18,962 bases of DNA from JBOFDP01 sp051647125. GTDB lineage: Bacteria > Bacteroidota > Bacteroidia > Chitinophagales > Chitinophagaceae. Under the pieces are notes generated by a model that made no database searches, was not told the DNA's origin, and was given only the letters and a program-made list of their open reading frames with translations. Positions 7,311-15,603 of this stretch are shown here, one piece after another. Position 1 is the first letter of the stretch; each line of letters starts with the position of its first letter. Location of the stretch: contig JBOFDP010000058.1 in NCBI GenBank assembly GCA_051647125.1, forward strand, positions 1 through 18,962, written 5' to 3'. The position numbers and the translations under genes are program-made.

Positions 7311-7318
7311 TTATATTT

Positions 7319-9178
7319 ATGTTTAGGTTTATTCTTTTTATTTTATGTAGTTCCACATTGGCTAATCCCCTTCTTTTTACTCCTAAAAAAAAATATTTTC
7401 AACAAAAGGTAAACTACCAGATTAAAGTTTTTATGAATGCCGATTCTAACCAATACAGTGGAACTCAAAAAGTTGAATATACCAATAATTCTAATGATAC
7501 CTTATATCAACTTTTTATACATGCCTACAACAATGCTTTTCAGCCAAATAGTATGATGGATATTCGTAGTCGCCACCTCGGCAAAAACATCTCCCTTAGG
7601 GGGAAACCCGATTGGGATAATCGCGTACAAGACAGAATACAACACCTTAATGCCGAACAACAAGGTTATTTACACATTACAAAGTTTAAATATAAAGGGA
7701 AAATTCTACCCATAGATGAACAAGAAACCATTACACAAATCGTATTGCATAAGCCTATCCCTCCTCATTCGAAGGCTATATTTGAAATGGAATTTGAGGC
7801 TCAGGTTCCTACACAAATTCGTCGTTCTGGAAGAAACAATAAAGAGGGCATTAATTTTAGTATGTCTCAATGGTATCCCAAAATCTGTGCCTATGATAAT
7901 TTAGGCTGGCACCCTACCCCTTATATAGCAAGAGAATTTTATGGAGAGTTTGGAAATTTTGATGTAGAGATTACAATAAATAAAAAATACTATATAGCCT
8001 CCACAGGATACCTGAAAAAAACTACACTTATAGATGACAAAAAAACATGGTTTATTCATGCTCAAAATGTACACGACTTTATGTGGGCAGCAGATACCAC
8101 TTATGTAGACATTTTTAAAACTATCACAGATACCATAGGCAAGAAAAAAAGAAATTTTAATATTCATGTTATTTATAAACCTTCTTTCCCAAAACAAGAT
8201 TCTTCTTGGATACAATTATTAGAAGATGTTGTAAAAGTATACCCTTATATTGCAAAACATTTTGGGCATTATCCTTACAAAAAATATTCTTTCATACAAG
8301 GCGGAGATGGAGGGATGGAATACCCTATGGCTACTTTAATAAAAGGGAGTTCTATAGGTATTGCTTTTCATGAATTTATGCATAGCTGGTATCAAGGCGT
8401 TATTGCTACTAATGAGTCCTTATATCCTTGGATGGATGAAGGAGCAGCTACTTTTTCTGAAAGTAGAATATCCGCCTTTTATAAACAATATATATTAAAG
8501 AAACCTCTTGATTCTGCCCTGCCTCTATATCATGCAAATAGTTATAAAGCTTATTTCTTCATGCAAAACATGAAACAATCAGAACCTCTTACTACTCATG
8601 CTGATTATTACCCCTCAAATTTTGCATATTCTATTTCCTCTTATGCCAAAGGAGCAATCTTTTTAGAACAGTTGGGCTATATCATCGGGGCAAAAAAAAG
8701 AGATGAATTACTATTAAAATATTTTGAAAAATTTAAATTTAAACACCCTACTTCAGATGATTTTATACATCTTGCTCAATATTTTTCTCAAATACAATTA
8801 GATTGGTACAAAGAAGGTTGGGTAAACTCTACTCGATATATTGACTATGCTATTGATAGCGTATATCATCATCATGCTACAGGCACTACTATCGTATTAC
8901 AATCTAAAGGAGATTTATATATGCCTATAGACTTAGTAGTAACCTTAAAAAATGGACAAAAAATAATGCACTATATTCCTCTCTACTCCATGTTTGGAAA
9001 AAAAGAAAATGAAGATACCTCTATAAAACGTATCTTACACAAACCTTGGAAATGGACAAATATTCAATATACGCTACATATCCATGAACCTATAAAAAAT
9101 ATTGCACAAATAGAAATAGACCCCTCTGAACGAATGGCTGACATAGATAGAAAAAATAATATTATTATTTTCAACTAA
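7319..9178 (+). CDS. Exported M1-family (gluzincin) metallopeptidase
   Basis: Zinc peptidase of 619 residues. The N-terminus MFRFILFILCSSTLANP looks like a short signal peptide cleaved near A15, so the enzyme should act in the periplasm or at the cell surface. The N-terminal beta domain (about 30-260) precedes the catalytic domain, which holds the substrate-binding block GGMEYP (331-336), the zinc motif HEFMH (351-355) and the third ligand E374 in WMDEGAAT, 18 residues after the second histidine as in family M1. Y442 in SYAKGA fits the transition-state tyrosine. GGMEY instead of GAMEN is common in Bacteroidota members. Aminopeptidase activity is likely, specificity unknown. The C-terminus lacks an obvious T9SS sorting domain. 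The gene lies 35 bases after lipoprotein 2 and 4 bases before queA. Confidence 0.9.
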   Translation: MFRFILFILCSSTLANPLLFTPKKKYFQQKVNYQIKVFMNADSNQYSGTQKVEYTNNSNDTLYQLFIHAYNNAFQPNSMMDIRSRHLGKNISLRGKPDWDNRVQDRIQHLNAEQQGYLHITKFKYKGKILPIDEQETITQIVLHKPIPPHSKAIFEMEFEAQVPTQIRRSGRNNKEGINFSMSQWYPKICAYDNLGWHPTPYIAREFYGEFGNFDVEITINKKYYIASTGYLKKTTLIDDKKTWFIHAQNVHDFMWAADTTYVDIFKTITDTIGKKKRNFNIHVIYKPSFPKQDSSWIQLLEDVVKVYPYIAKHFGHYPYKKYSFIQGGDGGMEYPMATLIKGSSIGIAFHEFMHSWYQGVIATNESLYPWMDEGAATFSESRISAFYKQYILKKPLDSALPLYHANSYKAYFFMQNMKQSEPLTTHADYYPSNFAYSISSYAKGAIFLEQLGYIIGAKKRDELLLKYFEKFKFKHPTSDDFIHLAQYFSQIQLDWYKEGWVNSTRYIDYAIDSVYHHHATGTTIVLQSKGDLYMPIDLVVTLKNGQKIMHYIPLYSMFGKKENEDTSIKRILHKPWKWTNIQYTLHIHEPIKNIAQIEIDPSERMADIDRKNNIIIFN

Positions 9179-9182
9179 CCGT

Positions 9183-10373
9183 ATGATTCCTCCTATTGCC
9201 ATAGACAATTATAACTATACCCTACCTAACGAAAAAATTGCTTATTTTCCACTAAACAATAGGGAACAATCTAAATTGCTCGTATTTCAGAATAATATAA
9301 TTAAGGATTATTTTTTTTATGAATTACCAACAATTTTGCCTCCTCATACCTTATTAGTTTGCAATAATTCAAGGGTCTTTCAAGCACGATTGATATTCCC
9401 CACCAATACCTCAAAACCCATAGAAATTTTTTGTATGGAAATTCTGCACATGACCAATAACTGTGCTACTATAAAATGTATAATAGGAAATAATGCCAAG
9501 TGGAAAAAACCTACCCTAACTTTAGAAAAAAATACAATTTCCTTACAGGCTCAAAAAATAAAACAAACCGAGAATGGTCTTCATGAAGTATTACTACAAT
9601 GGAATAATACTAAAAATATCTTCGAAATGTTTAACCTTGTAGGACAGATGCCCTTACCTCCTTATATTAAGCGCTCTGAAACTAATGACGACAAAAGTAC
9701 TTACCAAACCATTTTTGCTAATGAGCAAGGTTCTGTTGCTGCCCCCACAGCAGGACTTCATTTTACAGACAGAATAAAAAACCCTCTACACCAAAAAAAT
9801 ATATCCTTCTTAGAAATTACATTACACGTTGGTGGAGGCACTTTTTTACCTGTAAAAACAGACTATATAGATCAACACCGCATGCATTCTGAGCAAGTTA
9901 TTTTTTCAAAAAAAAATATCCTACACCTCGTCTATCAATTAGAAAAAAAATATCCTATTTGTGCTGTAGGTACAACTTCTCTGCGATCCTTAGAATCATT
10001 ACACAGTTTAGGAATTTTACTATATCAAAAACGTTTATTAAATATAGAGAACATCGAAATCCCCCAATGGCTAAGTTTTGAAGATACGCCTCTATTAAGC
10101 TACGTGGAAAGTTTAAAACTTATTTTAAATTTCTTAGAAATACATCAAAAAGAGGAAATACGCTTTAAAACAAAAATTTGTATTATACCTGGATATACGA
10201 TACAATCCGCCAATTATTTAATCACCAACTTTCACCAACCTCGTTCTACTCTATTACTCCTAATAGCTGCCATAGTAGGCGAAGAATGGAAAAATATTTA
10301 TCACCATGCTTTATCTGAAAATTATCGTTTTCTTAGCTATGGAGATGCTTCTTTATTAGAAATAAAATTATAA
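9183..10373 (+). CDS. queA: S-adenosylmethionine:tRNA ribosyltransferase-isomerase
   Basis: Transfers and isomerises the ribosyl part of S-adenosylmethionine onto 7-aminomethyl-7-deazaguanine at position 34 of tRNA, making epoxyqueuosine in the queuosine pathway. The 396-residue protein shows family motifs throughout: NEKIAYFPL (16-24), a SKLLV variant of SRLLV (30-34), LLVCNNSRVFQARL (57-70), GQMPLPPYIKR (154-164), EQGSVAAPTAGLHFT (181-195), LHVGGGTFLPV (214-224), HRMHSE (232-237), VGTTSLRSLES (262-272) and NFHQPRSTLLLL (349-360). The length is in the longer range usual for Bacteroidota. The ATG is 4 bases after the peptidase stop, and ruvX follows after 6 bases, so the genes are translationally close. 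Other queuosine genes are not in this window. Confidence 0.96.
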   Translation: MIPPIAIDNYNYTLPNEKIAYFPLNNREQSKLLVFQNNIIKDYFFYELPTILPPHTLLVCNNSRVFQARLIFPTNTSKPIEIFCMEILHMTNNCATIKCIIGNNAKWKKPTLTLEKNTISLQAQKIKQTENGLHEVLLQWNNTKNIFEMFNLVGQMPLPPYIKRSETNDDKSTYQTIFANEQGSVAAPTAGLHFTDRIKNPLHQKNISFLEITLHVGGGTFLPVKTDYIDQHRMHSEQVIFSKKNILHLVYQLEKKYPICAVGTTSLRSLESLHSLGILLYQKRLLNIENIEIPQWLSFEDTPLLSYVESLKLILNFLEIHQKEEIRFKTKICIIPGYTIQSANYLITNFHQPRSTLLLLIAAIVGEEWKNIYHHALSENYRFLSYGDASLLEIKL

Positions 10374-10379
10374 AAAACT

Positions 10380-10808
10380 ATGGGAAGAATTATATCTATT
10401 GACTATGGGAAGAAACGATGTGGAATAGCCATTACCGATGAACTACAAATTATTGCTACTCCATTAGAAACCATCCATACCGAAATAATATTTCCCTTCC
10501 TTATAAACTATTTCAAAAAAGAAAAAATAGAAAAAATTATTATAGGATTACCTTATGATCTACAACACAGACCCACACATGCAACTCCTTTAGTAGAAAA
10601 ATTTATCAGTGAATTGAAAAATGAATTTCCTACATGCCATATTCTTACTATAGACGAAAGATTTACCTCCAAACTAGCCCTACAAGCGATAGTACAAAGT
10701 GGAAAAAAGAAAAAAGAACGACAAAATAAAGGCAACCTTGACAAAATAGCTGCATGCATATTATTAGAAAACTATTTGCAAATGCAAGAAAAAAATGATA
10801 GCCTATAA
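10380..10808 (+). CDS. ruvX: RuvX/YqgF-type Holliday junction resolvase
   Basis: RNase H-fold protein of 142 residues, linked in other bacteria to 16S rRNA 5'-end maturation and to Holliday junction resolution. Motifs: ISIDYGKKRCGIAITDE (5-21) with metal-binding D8, IIIGLPYD (53-60), TIDERFTS (90-97) with E93, and KGNLDKIAACILLE (117-130) with D121. These supply the three acidic positions of the active site. The length is typical. It starts 6 bases after queA and is the last gene of the rightward run. The 151-base gap that follows holds the promoter of the next gene, and no clear terminator for ruvX. Confidence 0.94.
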   Translation: MGRIISIDYGKKRCGIAITDELQIIATPLETIHTEIIFPFLINYFKKEKIEKIIIGLPYDLQHRPTHATPLVEKFISELKNEFPTCHILTIDERFTSKLALQAIVQSGKKKKERQNKGNLDKIAACILLENYLQMQEKNDSL

Positions 10809-10920
10809 AAATGTTGTTATTTATTTTTTTAATCTTAATAAACTGACCTTAAATTTAGAATTTATATTAAAAGTATTATATAAACTATAAATTTTTATAT
10901 GTTTTATCAAAAGTATACTG

Positions 10921-10928
10921 TACTTTTG
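10921..10928 (+). promoter_or_regulatory. Bacteroidota -7 promoter box for the beta-barrel gene
   Basis: TACTTTTG is an exact TAnnTTTG match followed by C, 31 bases before the ATG at 10960. A GTTTTA about 16-19 bases upstream could be a weak -33 element. Confidence 0.55.
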
Positions 10929-10959
10929 CAACATATTTTTATAAGTAAATAAAATTAAT

Positions 10960-11415
10960 ATGAGAAAGATTTTACTATTTTTAACTTTAATCATAGGGTG
11001 CAGTACTCCTATGATTGCACAACAAAAAAATGCTATTGGGTTACGTCTTGGTTGGGACATTGAAATCAGTTATCAACGATTTTTTAGTGAAAAAAATCGA
11101 ATTGAATTGGATTTAGGATTTCCTAACTATATCTTTAATGGATTTTTACTCACAGGTACATACCATTGGATATTTAAACCATCGGTTTTTCCAAAGGGAT
11201 TAGATTGGTATGTAGGACCAGGTGTACAAATAGGATTTTGGAAAGATAGATTTAATATAGCAGCAGTAGGACAAATAGGCATGGAATATACTTTCGATAT
11301 ACCTATTCAATTATCTATTGATTATCGTCCATCTCTTGGCATATCTATAGGGGATCCCACAAGATTTTATGGGGGATGGCTTGGCTTTGGTTTAGGAGTA
11401 CGATATAAATTTTAA
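10960..11415 (+). CDS. Small outer-membrane beta-barrel protein
   Basis: A 151-residue protein with a signal peptide (MRKILLFLTLIIGCSTPMIA, then QQK) and a mature part of alternating hydrophobic/polar strands rich in glycine and aromatics. Strand-like segments include AIGLRLGWDIEISYQRFF, RIELDLGF, GLDWYVGPGVQIGFW, NIAAVGQIGMEYTF, IQLSIDYRPSLGISIG and WLGFGLGVRYKF. The protein ends in phenylalanine, as expected for a barrel folded by the BAM complex. At about 130 mature residues it would be an eight-stranded barrel of the OmpX/OmpA-like size class. IIGC (11-14) matches a lipobox, but would leave a very short signal, so cleavage after A20 is more likely. Cargo or function unknown. It has its own promoter and terminator. 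Confidence 0.78.
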   Translation: MRKILLFLTLIIGCSTPMIAQQKNAIGLRLGWDIEISYQRFFSEKNRIELDLGFPNYIFNGFLLTGTYHWIFKPSVFPKGLDWYVGPGVQIGFWKDRFNIAAVGQIGMEYTFDIPIQLSIDYRPSLGISIGDPTRFYGGWLGFGLGVRYKF

Positions 11416-11427
11416 GAAATTTAAGAA

Positions 11428-11458
11428 AAAAAGGTAATAAATAATTTATTACCTTTTT
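11428..11458. terminator. Bidirectional intrinsic terminator
   Basis: Arms AAAAAGGTAATAAA (11428-11441) and TTTATTACCTTTTT (11445-11458) pair perfectly over 14 bases around TAA. T tracts are present on both strands, since the A run 11425-11432 is a T run on the minus strand. It lies 12 bases after the barrel stop and 14 before the truB stop, so it can end both convergent transcripts. Confidence 0.85.
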
Positions 11459-11472
11459 ACTTTTATACGGTT

Positions 11473-12165
11473 TTATAAAGTTCTTTTTATAGCTTCTTCT
11501 AATTCATTTATATTCCAAGCATTTTGAATAAAGAAATCCCCTATTTTTGTTCTTTCCAAATTACTCAAATATCCTCCTACTCCCAATTTGGCTCCAATAT
11601 CAAATGCTAAACTACGAATATATGTTCCACTTGAACAATACACCAACACTTTTATTTTTGGTAAGGAAATATCTAAAATTCTGATACTATCTATACGAAT
11701 ATTTCTTGGCTCCACTTGTATTTTAATACCTTGTCTAGCAGATTTATACAAGGGTTCCCCATCTTTTTTTATTGCAGAATACATAGGTGGCAATTGCTGT
11801 ATATTACCTACAAAACCCTGTAAAACTTCTTCTATTTGCAATGTGGTAAGATGATCGTAAGATGTATGATGTTGAGGTTCACTTTCCAAATCATAGGTAG
11901 AAGTGGTAGCACCTAAAGTAATCTCTGCAATATATTCTTTATCAAATCCGATAAACTGATTCAGTTTTTTAGTAAACTTACCAGTGCATAATAACAACAA
12001 ACCAGTAGCTAAGGGATCAAGCGTTCCACTATGTCCTATTTTTTTAATATTACAAATTTTTCTTAGCTGACGAATCACATAAAACGAAGTCCATCCATAA
12101 GGCTTATTGATAAGTAATATTTCTCCCTCAGAAAAATTAAATTTTTTATCAGTTTCTATATCCAC
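11473..12165 (-). CDS. truB: tRNA pseudouridine-55 synthase
   Basis: Makes pseudouridine 55 in the T-loop of tRNAs and can act as a tRNA folding chaperone. The 230-residue protein carries LLINKPYGWTS (17-27), the catalytic motif GHSGTLDPLATGLL (44-57) with D50 as nucleophile, the TKKLNQFIGFDKEYIAEITLG region (69-85), the QLPPMYSAIKKDGEPLY block typical of the thumb loop, and SSGTYIRSLAFDIG near the C-terminus. It stops without a PUA domain, which is usual for the short Bacteroidota form. It is the last gene of the clp operon, 15 bases after clpX, and ends at the shared terminator. Confidence 0.96.
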   Translation of the reverse strand: MDIETDKKFNFSEGEILLINKPYGWTSFYVIRQLRKICNIKKIGHSGTLDPLATGLLLLCTGKFTKKLNQFIGFDKEYIAEITLGATTSTYDLESEPQHHTSYDHLTTLQIEEVLQGFVGNIQQLPPMYSAIKKDGEPLYKSARQGIKIQVEPRNIRIDSIRILDISLPKIKVLVYCSSGTYIRSLAFDIGAKLGVGGYLSNLERTKIGDFFIQNAWNINELEEAIKRTL

Positions 12166-12180
12166 AAAATTTACTGAAAT

Positions 12181-13377
12181 TTATTTTTCAAATTTGTCTT
12201 TGGCAATATTTAACGTAAGATGGTATACTGGTTCTGCATAATCGGGAAGATCAAATAAAATATCTTCGAAAATTTTTTCACAAATACTACGTAATCCACG
12301 TGCACCAAGATCATATTCTAAACCTTTTTCTATAATATAATCATATACATTATTATCTATTTTCAATAATTTTCCTTCCAATTCAAAAAGCTTTTTATAC
12401 TGCTTTATCAATGCATTTTTGGGTTCTAATAACACACGCATTAAAGTATCTTTATCCAAACGTCTAAGAAAAGATATAATAGGTAATCTGCCTATCAATT
12501 CAGGAATCAATCCAAATGATTTCAAATCATGAGCATTAACATCATCCAAGATATCGGTTTTTTTTAGATATTCATCTTTATGATGCTTAAACCCAATAGT
12601 TTCTGCATTTAATCTTTTAGAAATAATTTTTTGAATACCATCAAAAGATCCTCCACAAATAAATAATATATTCTGAGTATTAATTTTTAAAAATTGTTGC
12701 TCGGGATGTTTTCTGCCTCCTTGTGGGGGAACTAGTACTTCACTACCTTCCAAAAGTTTAAGAAGAGATTGTTGTACACCTTCTCCACTCACATCACGTG
12801 TAATAGAAGGATTGTCTCCTTTACGTGCAATTTTATCAATTTCATCTATAAATACAATACCCTTTTCTGCTAGGGGAATATCATAATCACATTCTTGCAA
12901 AAGACGAGAAAGAATACTCTCTACGTCTTCTCCTACATAACCCGCTTGAGTAAAAACAGTAGCATCTACAATAGCAAAAGGTACTTGAAGAAAACGAGCA
13001 ATCGTTTTGGCTAACAAAGTTTTTCCTGTGCCTGTTTGTCCTACTAATACAATATTACTTTTTTCTATCTCTACATCATTAGTATCATGTTCTTGAAGAA
13101 TACGCTTATAATGATTATACACAGCTACAGAAAGAGTTTTTTTTGCCTCCTCTTGAGCAATAATATATAAATCTAAAAACTTCTTAATTTCACGAGGTTT
13201 TCTATTTTTTATATTCAATGTAGAAGATTTTTTTTGCTGTTCTACACTATGCATTTGCAGAAGTTTCTGATGTTGCTCAATACAATCAGGACATAGGGCA
13301 CATTTCCCATCATCACTCAACAATAAAAAACCTACTTCTTGCTTTTCTCTTAAACAAAAGGAACAATGTTCTAACAT
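12181..13377 (-). CDS. clpX: ATP-dependent Clp protease ATP-binding subunit ClpX
   Basis: AAA+ unfoldase that feeds substrates to ClpP. The 398-residue protein has an N-terminal zinc-binding domain (C5, C8, C29, C32; an extra C26), Walker A GQTGTGKT (113-120), pore loop GYVG (146-149), Walker B IVFIDEID (174-181), arginine finger region LIGRLP (R297) and sensor 2 GARGLR (358-363). The ClpP-docking loop is IGF (261-263), so ClpP partnership is intact. The linker between zinc domain and AAA+ module (about 40-60) is short. The gene is 13 bases downstream of the DUF2807 lipoprotein gene and 15 upstream of truB, in the same operon as both clpP genes. Confidence 0.97.
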   Translation of the reverse strand: MLEHCSFCLREKQEVGFLLLSDDGKCALCPDCIEQHQKLLQMHSVEQQKKSSTLNIKNRKPREIKKFLDLYIIAQEEAKKTLSVAVYNHYKRILQEHDTNDVEIEKSNIVLVGQTGTGKTLLAKTIARFLQVPFAIVDATVFTQAGYVGEDVESILSRLLQECDYDIPLAEKGIVFIDEIDKIARKGDNPSITRDVSGEGVQQSLLKLLEGSEVLVPPQGGRKHPEQQFLKINTQNILFICGGSFDGIQKIISKRLNAETIGFKHHKDEYLKKTDILDDVNAHDLKSFGLIPELIGRLPIISFLRRLDKDTLMRVLLEPKNALIKQYKKLFELEGKLLKIDNNVYDYIIEKGLEYDLGARGLRSICEKIFEDILFDLPDYAEPVYHLTLNIAKDKFEK

Positions 13378-13390
13378 CTTTTTTAAAATT

Positions 13391-14251
13391 CTAATTACTT
13401 GGTTCTGCAGATGAGTTGTCTCTTATTTCCCAAACTTTCTTCATTGGGTTACCTTTATATTTTAAGACAGAAGCACCACGTAGGTTTATACCCATACCAT
13501 TATTACACCATATATTGGCATTACTTTGTCCTGACATTTCTATATCATAATCTTCTATAGATAAACCAAAGGCTTCTAATATAGATGCATCTGACAAGTC
13601 TAACTTACCAATTGTAGCTTTCCCTTCTAAAAATACTTTACTTTCTCCTGATATTTCAGCATCCACTTCATATACATCTAATTGACGAATATCTACAGAA
13701 GAAGATCTAAGCACCTCTATCTCCATTTTTCCACTTATCATTGAATTACCTATCTTCCCCTTTAATTCTAATGTACTAGCACCTTCTACCTTAACATCCA
13801 TATTTATCGTATTAACATCCATGATAGCCGAAGAAGCTCCTGATAAGTCTAATTCTAATGTATCTGCCATTGTCACATTAGATTCAGTAGTTAATTTACT
13901 AGCCATTATAACCTCTATATCTTCTAAATTTGTAGCAGGCACATAAATTTTTACATTAGAAATATTCCAATTTTTAGGTGGATCAGGAATATTAATGAAT
14001 AATTCCTCTGCTACTTGTTTTAGCTGTATGTAGGACATTAATCCCTCTTTAGCTGCCACTACTACAGTACCTTTTTCCCCGTTTGTAAGGATAACATGTA
14101 TAGAGTTTGCAATTTTCAATTTTGAAAAATTACTTTTAATAGATCGTTCTTCTTGTATAATTTCACCTGGAGGTTCATTGCTATGATTACAAGCACACAA
14201 CAAAAAAACTATCCAAAAAAACAACAAAAAAATATTTTTGTTCATAAACAT
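13391..14251 (-). CDS. DUF2807 (head GIN domain) lipoprotein in the clp operon
   Basis: A 286-residue lipoprotein: signal segment NIFLLFFWIVFLLCAC with lipidated C21, then a Ser/Asn-rich linker. The rest is a DUF2807-type right-handed beta structure, seen as repeating short strands: NISNVKIYVPATNLEDIEV, TLELDLSGASSAIMDV, NMDVKVEGASTLELKG, EVDAEISGESKVFLEG, YDIEMSGQSNANIW and GINLRGASVLKYKG. The recurring (x)GAS/SGxS turns are a hallmark of this family ('putative auto-transporter adhesin, head GIN domain'), whose role is not established. Translation may start at M1 or M3. It lies 14 bases after the second clpP and 13 before clpX, so it is transcribed with the protease genes. An envelope lipoprotein inside a cytoplasmic protease operon is unexpected. 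Confidence 0.87.
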   Translation of the reverse strand: MFMNKNIFLLFFWIVFLLCACNHSNEPPGEIIQEERSIKSNFSKLKIANSIHVILTNGEKGTVVVAAKEGLMSYIQLKQVAEELFINIPDPPKNWNISNVKIYVPATNLEDIEVIMASKLTTESNVTMADTLELDLSGASSAIMDVNTINMDVKVEGASTLELKGKIGNSMISGKMEIEVLRSSSVDIRQLDVYEVDAEISGESKVFLEGKATIGKLDLSDASILEAFGLSIEDYDIEMSGQSNANIWCNNGMGINLRGASVLKYKGNPMKKVWEIRDNSSAEPSN

Positions 14252-14265
14252 AAATTTTTATTATT

Positions 14266-14877
14266 TTACAATTTAGTTAAAATTTTATCTATAATCCCAT
14301 ATTCAATGGATTGTTTAGCATTCATCCAATAATTACGATCAATATCAGACATCACTTTATCTAATTTTTGACCACAATTTTTAGCTAAAATATTGGCAAT
14401 CAAATCTTTAGTGATTTTCACCTGCTCCGCTTCAATTTCCAACTCTAAGGCAACCCCTTGCATCATCCCTCCAAGCAAGGGTTGATGTATCATTACTTCT
14501 CCATGAGTAAAAATAAAACGATTCCCTTTTGCTCCACCGCTCAATAATAATGACCCCATAGATGCTGCCAACCCCATACATATCGTACTTACAGTGGATT
14601 TTATCATTTGCATGGTATCATAGATAATCATACCACTACCGACTGCACCTCCTGGGGTATGTATAAAAAATTTTATTTCTTCCCCCGTATTATCAGCATC
14701 CAATAATAATAATTTATTTACAATATCTTTAGCAGAACTATCATCTACTGTTCCCCATAAATAAATACTCCTTTTTTCAAAAAATAATTTTTCTTGCTTT
14801 TTAAGTAAAAAATTATCTATTTTGGGAATAGTCTCTTGATGTTCATTGGCTGTATATTCAAAACTAAAATTTTTCAT
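14266..14877 (-). CDS. clpP: ATP-dependent Clp protease proteolytic subunit, second paralogue
   Basis: Serine protease subunit of 203 residues forming the heptameric ClpP ring. The catalytic triad is complete: S106 in GLAASMGSLLL, H131 in VMIHQP, D180 in DIDRNYWM. IHTPGG (72-77) forms the oxyanion-hole strand region. Compared with the upstream paralogue it has a shorter, different N-terminus, HTPGGAVGSG in place of NSPGGNVYAG, and a C-terminal YGIIDKILTKL. It lies 26 bases downstream of the first clpP and 14 bases upstream of the DUF2807 gene. Two clpP genes side by side suggest a mixed ClpP1P2 particle or alternative rings; sequence alone does not decide which. Confidence 0.94.
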   Translation of the reverse strand: MKNFSFEYTANEHQETIPKIDNFLLKKQEKLFFEKRSIYLWGTVDDSSAKDIVNKLLLLDADNTGEEIKFFIHTPGGAVGSGMIIYDTMQMIKSTVSTICMGLAASMGSLLLSGGAKGNRFIFTHGEVMIHQPLLGGMMQGVALELEIEAEQVKITKDLIANILAKNCGQKLDKVMSDIDRNYWMNAKQSIEYGIIDKILTKL

Positions 14878-14903
14878 GTTTATACCTTTATTTTTTTCTT
14901 TAC

Positions 14904-15575
14904 TTATTGACGAGATAATACCTCATCTACAATACCATATTCTTTTGCTTCATCGGCAGTCATCCAAAAATCTCTATCGCAGTCTTTCTCTACTTGATTT
15001 ATCTTTTTATTTGTATGATGAGCAATGACTTGATATAACTCTTGTTTTAATTTTTTAATTTCATTAATAGTAATGGCAATATCACTAGCTTGTCCTCCTA
15101 TAGCTCCACTAGGTTGATGAAGCATAATCCTACTATGCCGCAATGCTGTACGTTTTCCTTTAGTTCCGCTACAAAGTAATATAGCACTCATAGATGCTGC
15201 CATACCAATACAAATCGTAGATACATCTGCAGATATATATTGCATAGTATCGTATACCCCAAATCCTGCATATACATTCCCACCTGGGCTATTAATATAT
15301 AATTGAATATCACGCTTTTTTTCTGTACTATCCAAAAATAATAATTGTGCAATCACAATATTAGCGACATCATCACTAAGAGGGTAGCCCAAATAAATAA
15401 TTCTATCCATCATTAATCTACTATACACATCCATAATGGCAACATTCATCGGTCTTTCTTCTATGATATTAGGTGTAAGATTTTTAATTTGATACTGATG
15501 AAAACTATCAAATACTTGTGGAGAAATACCCTTATGCTTTATAGCATAATTTTTAAACTCTTCAAACAAATTCAT
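14904..15575 (-). CDS. clpP: ATP-dependent Clp protease proteolytic subunit, first paralogue
   Basis: A 223-residue ClpP, closer to the canonical form: EERPMNVAIMDVYSRLMMDRIIYLG, INSPGGNVYAG (95-104), nucleophile S128 in GMAASMSAILL, H153 in MLHQPSG and D200 in DCDRDFWM, then the usual YGIVDEVLSR ending. The N-terminal 25-30 residues before the conserved core are probably a propeptide or extension, processed in other ClpPs. It is the first gene of the operon clpP-clpP-DUF2807-clpX-truB. A strong promoter (15604-15633) lies about 30 bases upstream, so the 5' leader is short. No CIRCE or other heat-shock operator is visible in the 134-base upstream gap. Confidence 0.96.
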   Translation of the reverse strand: MNLFEEFKNYAIKHKGISPQVFDSFHQYQIKNLTPNIIEERPMNVAIMDVYSRLMMDRIIYLGYPLSDDVANIVIAQLLFLDSTEKKRDIQLYINSPGGNVYAGFGVYDTMQYISADVSTICIGMAASMSAILLCSGTKGKRTALRHSRIMLHQPSGAIGGQASDIAITINEIKKLKQELYQVIAHHTNKKINQVEKDCDRDFWMTADEAKEYGIVDEVLSRQ

Positions 15576-15603
15576 TTTATATCCTTATATTTTTTGTAGA
15601 GGA

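Noticed and set aside
7901..8215. 104-codon antisense frame inside the peptidase gene
   Set aside because: Lies wholly within the M1 peptidase coding sequence, and its product is low-complexity hydrophobic and cysteine-rich without known motifs.
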